Positions 1-7,958 of a stretch of DNA of 40,193 bases are shown one piece after another. Location of the stretch: the NCBI RefSeq assembly GCF_001279695.1, contig NZ_LGDD01000011.1, positions 1-40,193 of the forward strand. The letters run 5' to 3'. Positions within the stretch are counted from its first letter, which is position 1, and the number at the start of each line of letters is the position of its first letter. Origin of the DNA: Streptomyces sp. WM6378 (GTDB taxonomy: Bacteria > Actinomycetota > Actinomycetes > Streptomycetales > Streptomycetaceae). The position numbers and the translations under genes are program-made. The notes under the pieces were generated by a model, which saw only the letters and a list, made by a program, of their open reading frames with translations, was not told where the DNA came from and made no database searches.

Positions 1-12
1 GTACCGATTTCC

Positions 13-27
13 CGCCTTCGGAAGGCG
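13..27. terminator. Short GC hairpin at the window edge
   Basis: The arms CGCCTT and AAGGCG pair perfectly around a 3-base loop. It could end a gene lying outside the window or belong to the adjacent IS debris. There is no T-tract and no upstream gene is visible, so the role is a guess. Confidence 0.2.
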
Positions 28-93
28 AGTTGTCCGGTCAGGTACTGCAGGGTGCGGCTGGACAGGCCGATCGAGGACGGGCAGACAAGCACG

Positions 94-150
94 CGAGGCT
101 CCTGGCAGCAAAGTGGATCTTGGTCGTGACACCGTCTACCAGGAGCCTCG
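94..150. repeat. 12-bp perfect inverted repeat in IS debris
   Basis: CGAGGCTCCTGG (94-105) is repeated in inverse at 139-150, leaving a 33-base loop. No convincing ORF covers bases 1-530, so this probably belongs to the non-coding part or end of a decayed transposable element. It could also be a chance stem. Confidence 0.4.
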
Positions 151-533
151 TCGTTACGCAGGACCGTCCAACTCGTGGCCCAGACCGCCAGATTGAAAGA
201 GCTCCATGTCTTGCCGACACCGAACCTTGCGGGGACCGACGTCCGTTTGTACTTCTCGGCGAGACCATCTGGTCCGAGCAGCGCGAGATCGTCGACGCGG
301 TCCCCGTGACGCAGGGCCTGGTGGCGGCGCCGTAGTTGAACTCCGTGCAGGGCTGCATCCCGCCGACGCGGTAGCTTGCCGGGCCTCGGCCGTCGCACCA
401 GCCGGAGGTCCTGGTGGTGTTCTGCTCCCACACGTGGCACTTGGGCGATGCCTCCGCGCCATCCCCACCCCCAGGCGGCCGCACGATGTTGATTCATCCA
501 CCCGGCGGCCGCAGCACCGCTCGCGCACCGTGG

Positions 534-866
534 CTGGGCGCGAAAGCCGAACGGAAGTGGTGCACCGCCTCCCTCGTCCACCCTCCCAAGCCCGCCGTCG
601 CCGACGCCTTCGCGCAGGCCGAGGCCCGTGTCCCGCACCACCGGCGCACCTGGATCGTGCTGGGCGACGGCGCCCGCCACCAGCTCGACCTGATCCACGC
701 CGAAGCCGCCCGCCGGGACGTTACGATCCACGCGCTCCTCGACTTCGTCCACGTCAGTGAGTACGTGTGGACCGCGGAGCATTCCTTCCACAAGCCCGGC
801 ACCGCTGAGGCCGATGCGTGGGTTGCCACCCAGCAAGACCGTCAGCTGGACAGTCGGAGCCGATGA
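534..866 (+). pseudogene. ISKra4-family transposase remnant
   Basis: The reading frame carries a block typical of ISKra4-family transposases: a tryptophan-rich start (AERKW), then WIVLGDGARHQLDLI, EAARR and LLDFVHVSEYVW, followed by a stretch ending AWVAT. In the intact family this is the middle of a protein several hundred residues long. Here about 100 residues survive. No start codon or upstream family sequence is visible, and the frame runs into unrelated sequence and a stop at 864-866. I therefore call it a broken internal fragment. It marks the left side of the exopolysaccharide locus as a site of past transposition. Confidence 0.65.
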
Positions 867-1757
867 CAGTCTCATACCGTTCTGCGGTGTCTCGGTGGGA
901 TTCGAGAAGGAAGGCGTGCCACCGCTGCGCACCGGGCGGGCGGACATGACAGAAACCGTGGGCTTCATCGGAGCGCGACCCGCTGACCGGTCAACCTCAG
1001 ACGCGACCCGCTGACCGGTCAACCTCACAACAGACGGGACGTCAGCCGTCTCGCTTCGCTCATTGCGGGATCAAGTCTGGGCGGGGCGGAAGAAGTCGGT
1101 ACCACTCCTTGCTGGAACCGCCCGGCTGACCGCCGACGAGAGGCAGGGGACGGCGACTCAGACTGAAGGCGCTGCAGGATTGGCCAGAAAGGCAGGTCCC
1201 TCCCGCATTCGTTTCCGACAGACTGGCCGGTGCTGTGGGCGGCACGGCCCCGCTCTGACATGCCCTGCAGTGCCGCCGCAGTATGGGCGTAGGGGCCCGT
1301 GTGTGTGACGCCGGTTGGCGACGGGAGCGAAGCGTGTGAGGGTGCAACACGGGCCGCGTATCCCCGCATCGCGGCCGCGGGCGCTGCTGGTCCATGGGTT
1401 GGCGCCGGACAGCGGGCGCCTCCAGCCAGGCAGGTGAACAATCCGCTCGGTGCTGTGATTCTGTCCGGCTCTTCTTGTCTCTCGGCCGTCGGCGTTGCGG
1501 TGCCGGCTTGGTAATGGCCTGGAGTCTGTGGGGAGTTGGGTGTTGGCGGGGGCCGTCTCGGCATACGTTGGACGTGCACATGATCCGGTCTGGCCATCTC
1601 CAGAGGGAGGGCGACGTGCGTCGTGCGGCGCGAAAAATGGCTGTACTGGTCACCAACACGGCGGCGCCAGTAGGGCTCTTCGGGGAGGCGGCCCTGACGG
1701 CCTCACCACCACGGCTGTTGGAGGACAACGGGTGACGCACGCCGGCAAGTCGGTCCG
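867..1757. other. About 0.9 kb without a recognisable gene
   Basis: Several open frames cross this stretch on both strands, but none has recognisable family sequence, a good ribosome site or balanced codon use, so I treat them as shadows of high GC. The only structure I see is the 26-bp direct repeat at 974-1027. It is probably decayed IS or spacer DNA between the ISKra4 remnant and the PAP2 gene. Confidence 0.4.
974..1027. repeat. Two perfect 26-bp direct repeats with palindromic core
   Basis: Identical 26-base units lie at 974-999 and 1002-1027, separated by 2 bases. Each contains the perfect 10-base palindrome TGACCGGTCA. The layout could be a tandem operator, a replication slip or the scar of an IS end. 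No adjacent gene clearly uses it. Confidence 0.7.
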
Positions 1758-1792
1758 CCGGTCGTTGACCGGCTCGTGGTCCCACGGGGACC
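1758..1792. promoter_or_regulatory. Two tandem 15-bp palindromes upstream of the PAP2 gene
   Basis: CCGGTC-GTT-GACCGG (1758-1772) and GGTCCC-ACG-GGGACC (1778-1792) are both perfect 6-3-6 palindromes, with centres 20 bp apart (about two helical turns). They lie 86-121 bases before the PAP2 start. They may be operator sites for that gene, or two short hairpins in its leader. The arms differ in sequence, so one dimeric regulator need not bind both. Confidence 0.4.
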
Positions 1793-1878
1793 GGGACACA
1801 AGCCACTGAAGTCAGGATCCGGAACACCATGTACCGATCACGGCAAGCTACCGCAGGCCGACCGGGCGCGGTGGGCGT

Positions 1879-2559
1879 ATGACCGGCCCGTCGGCGCCCG
1901 CGGTGCTGCCGCCATCGCTGCGCGCGTGGCTCGGGCTGATGGCGGTGCTCGCCACGCTGGTGGTCGTCGTGCTCGGGGTCCTGTACGTCGGCCACGACAA
2001 GCCCGGCATGATTGACCTGCGGATCCAGTCGGCGGTGGAGGGTGTGCGGCCGCCGTGGCGGTCCGTCGCTCTGGCCATGGACTTCTGGGGGGAGCCCGCC
2101 GGAGCGGCGCCGCTGGTCGTGGCCACCGTGACGGGCTGCCTGCTGCTTCGGCGTCCTCGCACAGCGGTGCTCGTCGTCGCCGGCGTCGGCATCACCGTGG
2201 GGACGGCGACGCTGCTCAAGCACCTGGTGGGACGCACCATCCACGGCGGGAACCTTTCCTACCCGAGCGGGCACACCGCCTTCTTCACCGCGCTCGCCCT
2301 CATGGTGGCGCTGCTCGCGACCGGCCGGCTCGGCCTCGGCAGGACGGCCGACAAGTTACTTGTGTTCGCCTCGGCGCTGGTCGCCGGCGCAGCCATGGGC
2401 TGGGCGCAGGTCGCCCTGGGCGCGCACTACCCGACCGACGTCCTCGGCGGCTGGTGCACCGCGCTGGTGGTGATACCGGCGACGGCGTGGCTGGTCGACC
2501 GGGCGGCCGACCGGCTGGGCGATCGGACGGCCGACGCCGCTCGGCGGGAGCATCGCTGA
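1879..2559 (+). CDS. PAP2-family phosphatase (undecaprenyl-pyrophosphate phosphatase-like)
   Basis: Membrane lipid phosphatase of 226 residues; its likely substrate is a polyprenyl pyrophosphate or another lipid phosphate. Several hydrophobic segments are visible (about 15-38, 78-90, 96-113, 133-147, 161-176, 190-206). The PAP2 signature is present: K114 with R119, PSGH at 129-132, then H183 and D187 in GAHYPTD. The usual SR before the third motif is AQ (176-177), so the conserved phosphate-binding arginine is missing there. A rare TTA codon (2356-2358, Leu160) suggests bldA-dependent translation. The gene converges with the exopolysaccharide operon, the stops being 7 bases apart. It could recycle the lipid carrier for that locus, but this is inferred from position. 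The ATG has only a weak ribosome site (GGTGGG). Confidence 0.85.
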   Translation: MTGPSAPAVLPPSLRAWLGLMAVLATLVVVVLGVLYVGHDKPGMIDLRIQSAVEGVRPPWRSVALAMDFWGEPAGAAPLVVATVTGCLLLRRPRTAVLVVAGVGITVGTATLLKHLVGRTIHGGNLSYPSGHTAFFTALALMVALLATGRLGLGRTADKLLVFASALVAGAAMGWAQVALGAHYPTDVLGGWCTALVVIPATAWLVDRAADRLGDRTADAARREHR

Positions 2560-2566
2560 CGCTACG

Positions 2567-3892
2567 TCACGCCAAGCGACGGAATGCGGGCTTCACCGGC
2601 CGTCCGGCCAGCCAGGGGGTGGGGTCGGCGGCCTCCAGTGCCTTCCGGTACACCGCACATGCCTGGGCTGCGACGTCGACGGTGCGGTCGATGTCGGTGT
2701 CGCTGAGCGCGCTGCTCACCACGAACGACGGGGCAAGCACTCCGCCCGCGAGCAGTCGGCGGAGGAACAGGGTGCGGTACTGCTGCGACGGTTGCAGGTT
2801 CTCGTCAAGGGTGGCGAAGACCAGGTTGCTGGCCCGGCCCCGGACGACGACGTGGTCGCCGACGCCCATGCTGGCCGCGGCCTCGCGGACGCCGGCGGCC
2901 AACCGCTCGCCCAGGGTGTGCAGTTGCGCGGTGATGTCCTCCTCGACGTAGGTGGTTTGCACCGCCATCGCGGCGGCCAGGGAATGCGTTTCCGCACCGT
3001 GCGTCGTGGACAGCAGGAACACCCGGTCTCCGGGGTGCCGCAGCCCGCCGCGCTCCATCAGGTCGCGGCGCCCGGCCAGGGCGGAGACCGCGAACCCGTT
3101 GCCCAGCGCCTTGCCGAACGTGGAGAGGTCGGGCACGACGCCGTACAGGCCCTGGGCGCCCGCCTCGGACCAGCGCAGGCCGGTGATCATCTCGTCGAAG
3201 ACCAGTACGCAGCCGTGCCGGTCGGCCAGTACGCGCAGGCCCTGGAGGTAGCCGGGCGGCGGTTCGGTGTGGGTGGCGGGTTCGAGGATCAGGCAGGCGA
3301 CCTCGTCCTCGTACCGGGTCAGCAATTCCTCCGTGGCGGTCAAGTCCCCGTACGGGAACGCCACAGTGAGCTCGGTGGTCGCCGACGGAATGCCGGCGGA
3401 CATCGGCGTCGTACCGATGAACCAGTCGTCGACCGAGAAGAACGGATGGTCACCGCAGATGGCCACCCTCGGGCGCCCGGTGACGGCGCGGGCGAGGCGC
3501 ACCGCCGCGGTGGTGACGTCGGAGCCGTTCTTCGCGAACTTGACCATCTCGGCGGTCGGTACTGTGGCCAGAAATCGCTCCGCGGCCTCGACCTCCACGA
3601 TGGACGGCCGGGTGAAGTTGCTGCCGCGGTCGATCTCCCGCCGCACTGCCTCGAGGACGCGTGGGTGAGCGTGGCCGAGGCTGACCGACCGCAGGCCGGA
3701 GCCGTACTCGATGTAGTGGTTGTCGTCGATGTCCCACACGTGGGCGCCGCGGCCGTGGCTGATGACCGGGGCCAGGTTCTCGGGGTACTGGTCGTCTCCC
3801 TTCGCGTAGGTGTGTGCGCCTCCGGGGATCAGGGCGTGCAGGCGCTCGTTGGCCTGGCGCGACCGGGGCAGCGGGAGCTCTTCGGTGTCCAA
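2567..3892 (-). CDS. Class III aminotransferase, glutamate-1-semialdehyde 2,1-aminomutase-like
   Basis: PLP enzyme of 441 residues with the class III (GSAM-like) fold. Visible signatures are NGSD (122-125, phosphate-binding region), VFDEMITGLR (231-240, cofactor aspartate) and STFGKALGNG with the Schiff-base lysine K261. True HemL makes 5-aminolevulinate. A copy at the end of a polysaccharide operon more likely aminates or isomerises a sugar or a sugar substituent. The start is TTG, preceded by the ribosome site GGAAGGGTGA that overlaps the end of the upstream epimerase gene, which leaves only 7 bases between the genes. This is the last gene of the long minus-strand operon. The family is certain; the substrate is unknown. 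Confidence 0.88.
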   Translation of the reverse strand: MDTEELPLPRSRQANERLHALIPGGAHTYAKGDDQYPENLAPVISHGRGAHVWDIDDNHYIEYGSGLRSVSLGHAHPRVLEAVRREIDRGSNFTRPSIVEVEAAERFLATVPTAEMVKFAKNGSDVTTAAVRLARAVTGRPRVAICGDHPFFSVDDWFIGTTPMSAGIPSATTELTVAFPYGDLTATEELLTRYEDEVACLILEPATHTEPPPGYLQGLRVLADRHGCVLVFDEMITGLRWSEAGAQGLYGVVPDLSTFGKALGNGFAVSALAGRRDLMERGGLRHPGDRVFLLSTTHGAETHSLAAAMAVQTTYVEEDITAQLHTLGERLAAGVREAAASMGVGDHVVVRGRASNLVFATLDENLQPSQQYRTLFLRRLLAGGVLAPSFVVSSALSDTDIDRTVDVAAQACAVYRKALEAADPTPWLAGRPVKPAFRRLA

Positions 3893-3899
3893 GTCGACG

Positions 3900-4463
3900 T
3901 CACCCTTCCTTGTGCTTCAGGACGTGCTTCAGGGCCTCGGCGAGGCCAGGTGCCTTCCGGTCCCGCTGGGACATCGATGTGACCGGCAGCGGCCAGGCAA
4001 TGGCGAGTTCCGGGTCGTCGAAGGCGATCGTCACGTCCTCGGCCGGATCGTGCGGGCGGTCGATCCGGTACGAGGTGTCGGCGGTTTCGGTCAGCGCCTG
4101 GAAGCCGTGTGCGCAGCCCGCCGGGATGTACAGGGTCACCTGCGTCTCGCCGGACAGCTCGAAGAAAGCCTGGCTGCGGTAGGTCGGTGAGTCGGGCCGC
4201 AGGTCCACGATGACGTCGAAGATCTCCCCGTACGAGCACCGCACCAGCTTGGCCTCGCCGGCGCCGGAGCGCAGGTGCAGGCCGCGCAGCACGCCCTGGA
4301 CCGAGCGGGACAGGCTGTCCTGGACGAAGGCTTCCGGGTCGAGGCCCACCGAGCGGACCACGTCGGCGTCGAACGTGCGGCAGAAGAAGCCGCGCTCGTC
4401 GGCGTACGGCGTCGGCTGGAACAGGAACGCCCCGTCGATCGCCGGGACTTCGATCGCTTTCAT
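3900..4463 (-). CDS. dTDP-4-dehydrorhamnose 3,5-epimerase family protein (RmlC-like cupin)
   Basis: Cupin sugar epimerase of 187 residues, the usual RmlC length. The core GVLRGLHLR holds the expected catalytic histidine H63. K72, H119 (AGCAHGF) and Y132 (SYRID) fit substrate-binding and acid positions of the family. Where many RmlC enzymes have a Tyr-Tyr pair about six residues later, this protein reads RPHDP, so it may be a 3- or 5-epimerase of a different NDP-4-keto-6-deoxyhexose. No RmlA, RmlB or RmlD partner lies in the window, so a complete rhamnose pathway is not encoded here. The ATG start overlaps the upstream stop by ATGA, which implies translational coupling. Confidence 0.87.
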   Translation of the reverse strand: MKAIEVPAIDGAFLFQPTPYADERGFFCRTFDADVVRSVGLDPEAFVQDSLSRSVQGVLRGLHLRSGAGEAKLVRCSYGEIFDVIVDLRPDSPTYRSQAFFELSGETQVTLYIPAGCAHGFQALTETADTSYRIDRPHDPAEDVTIAFDDPELAIAWPLPVTSMSQRDRKAPGLAEALKHVLKHKEG

Positions 4464-5701
4464 GGTGACTCCTGCAGGGCGTGGGCGTGGTCGGCCGCCG
4501 GGAACAGGGCCGAGGTCAACGTGGTGAACTGGCGCTCAAGTTGCCGGACGGCGACCAGGTTCCGCTCGGTGAGGATCCGCCGCAGCTCCGCCGATCGCTG
4601 CTCCAGCGACCGGAACTGCTCCAGCAGCCGGCCGGCGTCGACCTCGCGAGCCGGGTGGCAGTACGCGGCAAGGCCCATCTGAGCCATGAGCGCGTCGCTC
4701 TTCGCCGCATAGCTGAGTGCGAGGGTCGGCACGCCGACCTTCAGCGCGCAGACGAGGTTGTGGTAGCGAGTCGCCACCACGGCGTCGGCGGCCGCCATCT
4801 CCTTCATGAGGTCGGCGAGCGAGGCCACCCCGGCAGCGGTGACCAGCGGCGAGTCCACTGCGTCGAGGATCGCGACGACCACCGGCGCATCGCACTCGTC
4901 GCCGGTGAGTAGCCGGACCGGCCTGCCGCCCTCAACCAGCGCGCGGACGAAGCGAGTTGTCCCGTCGAGATAGCGCCGGTGGATCTCCTCGGCCCGCTCG
5001 CGGTCGTCGTCACTGCCGTGGAAGTCCATGACGCCGACGCAGACCGGACCCGGCCGGCCCGGCGGCTCCGAGGGCGTGCCCGTCTGCGGCGTCGGCAGGG
5101 CGAAGGCGAGGTCCGGGTAGACCTCGTCGCGCGCGGTGTCCACGCCCATCTCCCGCATCGCGTCGCGGGACAGGTCGTCCCGGTAGGACCGGTACGTGGC
5201 AAGCCGCGCCGACCAGCGCACCAGGGACCTGGTCGGCCGCTTGCCGATCGGAGCGGCGCCGACGCCGACCAGCGCGACCCGGGTGCCGAACAGTCGGCCG
5301 GATGCGCAGAGCAGGAACAGCGCGTACGGAAAGCCCCACGGCCGCAGCGGCAGGGTGGCCTCCAGGACGCCCATGCCCGGCACGATCACCACGCTGTGCC
5401 GGCGCACCCAGGCGGCGGTGCGGACGGCGTCGACGACTTTGCCCAGGCCCTTCGCCGCGATCGCGCCCGCACGCGACGCGGTCCGGTACTCCCCGCGGTA
5501 CCAGTGCAGTCGCGTCGCGGGGATCCGGTACCGGGTCGCGACGACCTCGGGTCCGCCGCACAGCGCGTCCACGACCGCCTCCGGGTGCTCGGCGCGGAGG
5601 TAGCCGAGTACGGCTTCCAGCGACCCGTCGTTGCCGAGGTTGCCGGAGCCCAGCAGACCGAACACCCCGACGCGCACCGGAGCTTCGTCCGCGGACGTCA
5701 T
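4460..5701 (-). CDS. Polysaccharide pyruvyl transferase family protein
   Basis: A 413-residue member of the PS_pyruv_trans family, which moves pyruvate from phosphoenolpyruvate to a sugar hydroxyl to form a ketal. The amino end has the glycine-rich loop GLLGSGNLGNDG (15-26). The carboxy half has the characteristic RYHNLVCALKVGVP block near residue 312, followed by ALSY and a lysine-rich loop. Pyruvyl ketals add negative charge to exopolysaccharides and S-layer anchoring polymers. The gene overlaps both neighbours by four bases (ATGA at each end). An alternative role as a CsaB-like cell-wall modifying enzyme cannot be excluded, but the operon context favours exopolysaccharide decoration. Confidence 0.88.
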   Translation of the reverse strand: MTSADEAPVRVGVFGLLGSGNLGNDGSLEAVLGYLRAEHPEAVVDALCGGPEVVATRYRIPATRLHWYRGEYRTASRAGAIAAKGLGKVVDAVRTAAWVRRHSVVIVPGMGVLEATLPLRPWGFPYALFLLCASGRLFGTRVALVGVGAAPIGKRPTRSLVRWSARLATYRSYRDDLSRDAMREMGVDTARDEVYPDLAFALPTPQTGTPSEPPGRPGPVCVGVMDFHGSDDDRERAEEIHRRYLDGTTRFVRALVEGGRPVRLLTGDECDAPVVVAILDAVDSPLVTAAGVASLADLMKEMAAADAVVATRYHNLVCALKVGVPTLALSYAAKSDALMAQMGLAAYCHPAREVDAGRLLEQFRSLEQRSAELRRILTERNLVAVRQLERQFTTLTSALFPAADHAHALQESP

Positions 5702-6645
5702 GCCTGCCTCCCCTCACGTCCGGCGACGAGAGCGTCGACGGAGACGGTGATCCGGGCGGGGTCGACCGGGGCGCGGTCCTCGACCCGCTCGCCGGCGCCG
5801 GGCCGGGCCCGGCTGGTCATCCATGCGGCCAGGTGCCGGTGGCACGCGCGCCGGTCGGCCGGGGACAACGGTGCCCGCCGGATCGCGGAGGCGAAGCCCC
5901 AGACGTACTCGGCGAGCAACCGGGGCGTCGGGTGCAGCAGGCCTGCCCGGCGCGGGTCGAGGTTGACGCACCGGGCGCGCTTTCCGGGGTTCGCCCGCTC
6001 GGCACGGGTGGGATGGTCGCGGCGGAAGTACAGCAGCTCCGGCACTTGGTGGAAGGGCCCGTGCAGGACGATCTCGGCGACGAACGTGCGGTCCGCGTGG
6101 TGGTAGCTGTCGTGCGGCTTCACCCGGCGCAGCATGTCGGCTCGCATCACCCCGTAGAAGTCGTCACCACCGGGCTCGAACAGGAAACTGCGGAAGCGCT
6201 CCGGCGCGTTCGGCGAGTCGGTGGCGATCTTGTACTCGTACGGGACCTTCACCTGGCCGTCGCCGTCGATGACTGCCTGACCGGAGTGGGCGAGGATCAC
6301 GTCCGGCCGCTCGTCAAGCGCCTCCACGCAGCGGCGCAGCAGGTCCCGGGCGTACAGGTCGTCGTGCGAGGCCCACTTGAACAGCTCGCCGCGGCACTCG
6401 GTGAACACGTAATTGTGGTTCGGCGCGGCGCCGATGTTCCGGGGCAGCCGGAGGTACCGGATGCGCGAGTCGCGCGCTGCGTACCACCGGCAGACGACCG
6501 GAGTCCCGTCGGTCGAGGCGTTGTCGGAGATGACCAGCTCGAAGTCCTCGTAGGTCTGGCCGAGGAGGGCGTCGAGGGCCTCGGCAAGGTACTCCTCGCC
6601 GTTGTACACAGGCAGGCCGATGCTCAACCGGGGAAGGGCGGTCAT
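5698..6645 (-). CDS. Family 2 glycosyltransferase
   Basis: GT-A fold glycosyltransferase of 315 residues. It starts with the GT2 signature GLPVYNGEEYLAEAL (10-24), then ISDNASTDGT (39-48) for nucleotide binding and SHDD (93-96) as the metal-binding acidic motif. It has no transmembrane anchor, so it probably adds a sugar to the lipid-linked repeat unit at the inner membrane face. The frame stays open upstream inside the flippase gene, but the ATG at 6645 overlaps the flippase stop as ATGA and begins right before the GT2 core, so I chose it. Linkage and donor sugar cannot be read from sequence. Confidence 0.88.
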   Translation of the reverse strand: MTALPRLSIGLPVYNGEEYLAEALDALLGQTYEDFELVISDNASTDGTPVVCRWYAARDSRIRYLRLPRNIGAAPNHNYVFTECRGELFKWASHDDLYARDLLRRCVEALDERPDVILAHSGQAVIDGDGQVKVPYEYKIATDSPNAPERFRSFLFEPGGDDFYGVMRADMLRRVKPHDSYHHADRTFVAEIVLHGPFHQVPELLYFRRDHPTRAERANPGKRARCVNLDPRRAGLLHPTPRLLAEYVWGFASAIRRAPLSPADRRACHRHLAAWMTSRARPGAGERVEDRAPVDPARITVSVDALVAGREGRQA

Positions 6646-7958
6646 GGTGTCCTCGCTTCGCGGATGGGGGTGCGGTGGTGCTCGCGCAGGGCGGACCGCA
6701 ACTGCAGCCACCACACGGCCGAGCCGCAGACGGTCGAAGCGGCGACGCCCCAGGCCGAGCCCACCGTGCCGGCCACGGCCGCTCCGCCGAGGCCGCCGCC
6801 GACATAGAAGGCGGAGGCGAACATCTGGCAGCGCAGGCTGCGCCGGGCCGCTGCGAGCGCGCGGAGCCCGGCCGCCGCGCCGGTGCCCAGGCCTGCGCCC
6901 GCGACGCCGAGCGTGACCGGCGCGATGAGCGTCGAGGCGGAGCTCCAGACGTCGCCGAGGACGAACTCGCCGAGCCGGTCCGGCATCAGCAGCAGCGCCG
7001 CGCCCCACAGCAGCGCGGCGACGGCCTGCACGCCGCCAAGGACGAGACAGAAGACGCCGAGGTGGTGCGGGGCCCGGCGCAGTACCCGTGCCGCCTCGGC
7101 GACGGTGACCAGTGAAAGGCCCATCAGCACGGCCATGAACGGGCCGAGCAGGAGCTCGGCGCCCCGCACCACGCCCACCGCGCTGACCCCGACGATCGCG
7201 CCGAGCCCGTACGCCCGCAGCTGGCCGGCGCCGCTGACGCCGACGTTCTCGACCAGGTAGCGGTAGCCGAGGTCGCGGTGTTCGCGAAGCCACTCGTGCG
7301 CTCCGGTCATCCGGGGCCGGATGCCGGACTGGACGCAGCCGTATGCGGCGGCCACCGCGGCGGACGCGCCCCAGGCGAGCACGAAAGCGGCCACGCTGCC
7401 CACGCGGGCGGCCACCACCATGGCCGGGATGAGCGCGATGCCCCACACGATGTCGTTGACGAAGGCCCTGCGCCCGGTGCCGGCGGCGAAGAACGCGTAC
7501 CGCCAGGCGTCCTGCAACAGCAGCCCCGGCAGCATGAAGCCGAGGCAGGCGAACGCGGGCCCCACCCGCCCGCCGAGAGCGAGGCCGAGCACCACACACG
7601 CCGCCCCGATGGCACCGCCGACGCCGAGCGCGGTGCCCGACGACCGGGCCACCGCCCTGCGCCAGGACCAGTCCGGCACGCCGCTGAAGCGCACCACGAG
7701 AGGGTCGGTGGCCAGGCCGCGGGAGACGCTGAGCACCACGCCGTAGGTCACCCAGGCCAGGCTGAACACGCCGAACGCGGTGAGTCCCAGCGAGCGGGCG
7801 ACGTAGATGCCCACCACGAAGTTGGACAGGCTGGAGGCCGCCTGGTCGGCAAGGCCCCAGGACAGCCGGCCGAGGATGGCCCGCTTGGCGGTCCGCCGGG
7901 CGTGTCGGGCCGGGACCGCCGCTGTCGTCTTCTCCCCCTTGGCGGTCATCGACGTCAT
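6642..7958 (-). CDS. Polysaccharide flippase, Wzx/MATE-like (oligosaccharide flippase family)
   Basis: Integral membrane protein of 438 residues with roughly 12 hydrophobic segments. The first comes after a basic tail (residues 1-28) and is followed by the pattern GIYVARSLGLTAFGVFSLAW seen in polysaccharide-synthesis flippases. The expected role is moving undecaprenyl-linked repeat units across the membrane before polymerisation. It fits with the Wzy-like protein and the Wzz-like pair of the same operon. Both ends overlap neighbouring genes by ATGA. No nucleotide-binding motif is present, so it is not an ABC exporter component. Confidence 0.83.
   Translation of the reverse strand: MTSMTAKGEKTTAAVPARHARRTAKRAILGRLSWGLADQAASSLSNFVVGIYVARSLGLTAFGVFSLAWVTYGVVLSVSRGLATDPLVVRFSGVPDWSWRRAVARSSGTALGVGGAIGAACVVLGLALGGRVGPAFACLGFMLPGLLLQDAWRYAFFAAGTGRRAFVNDIVWGIALIPAMVVAARVGSVAAFVLAWGASAAVAAAYGCVQSGIRPRMTGAHEWLREHRDLGYRYLVENVGVSGAGQLRAYGLGAIVGVSAVGVVRGAELLLGPFMAVLMGLSLVTVAEAARVLRRAPHHLGVFCLVLGGVQAVAALLWGAALLLMPDRLGEFVLGDVWSSASTLIAPVTLGVAGAGLGTGAAAGLRALAAARRSLRCQMFASAFYVGGGLGGAAVAGTVGSAWGVAASTVCGSAVWWLQLRSALREHHRTPIREARTP

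Noticed and set aside
1060..2274. Long minus-strand open frame (404 codons) opposite the PAP2 gene
   Set aside because: Arg/Pro/His-rich translation with no family sequence. It covers the antisense of a clear gene, so it is a high-GC shadow.
2792..3982. Plus-strand frame of 396 codons opposite the aminotransferase
   Set aside because: No family motif, and it overlaps two well-supported genes on the other strand.
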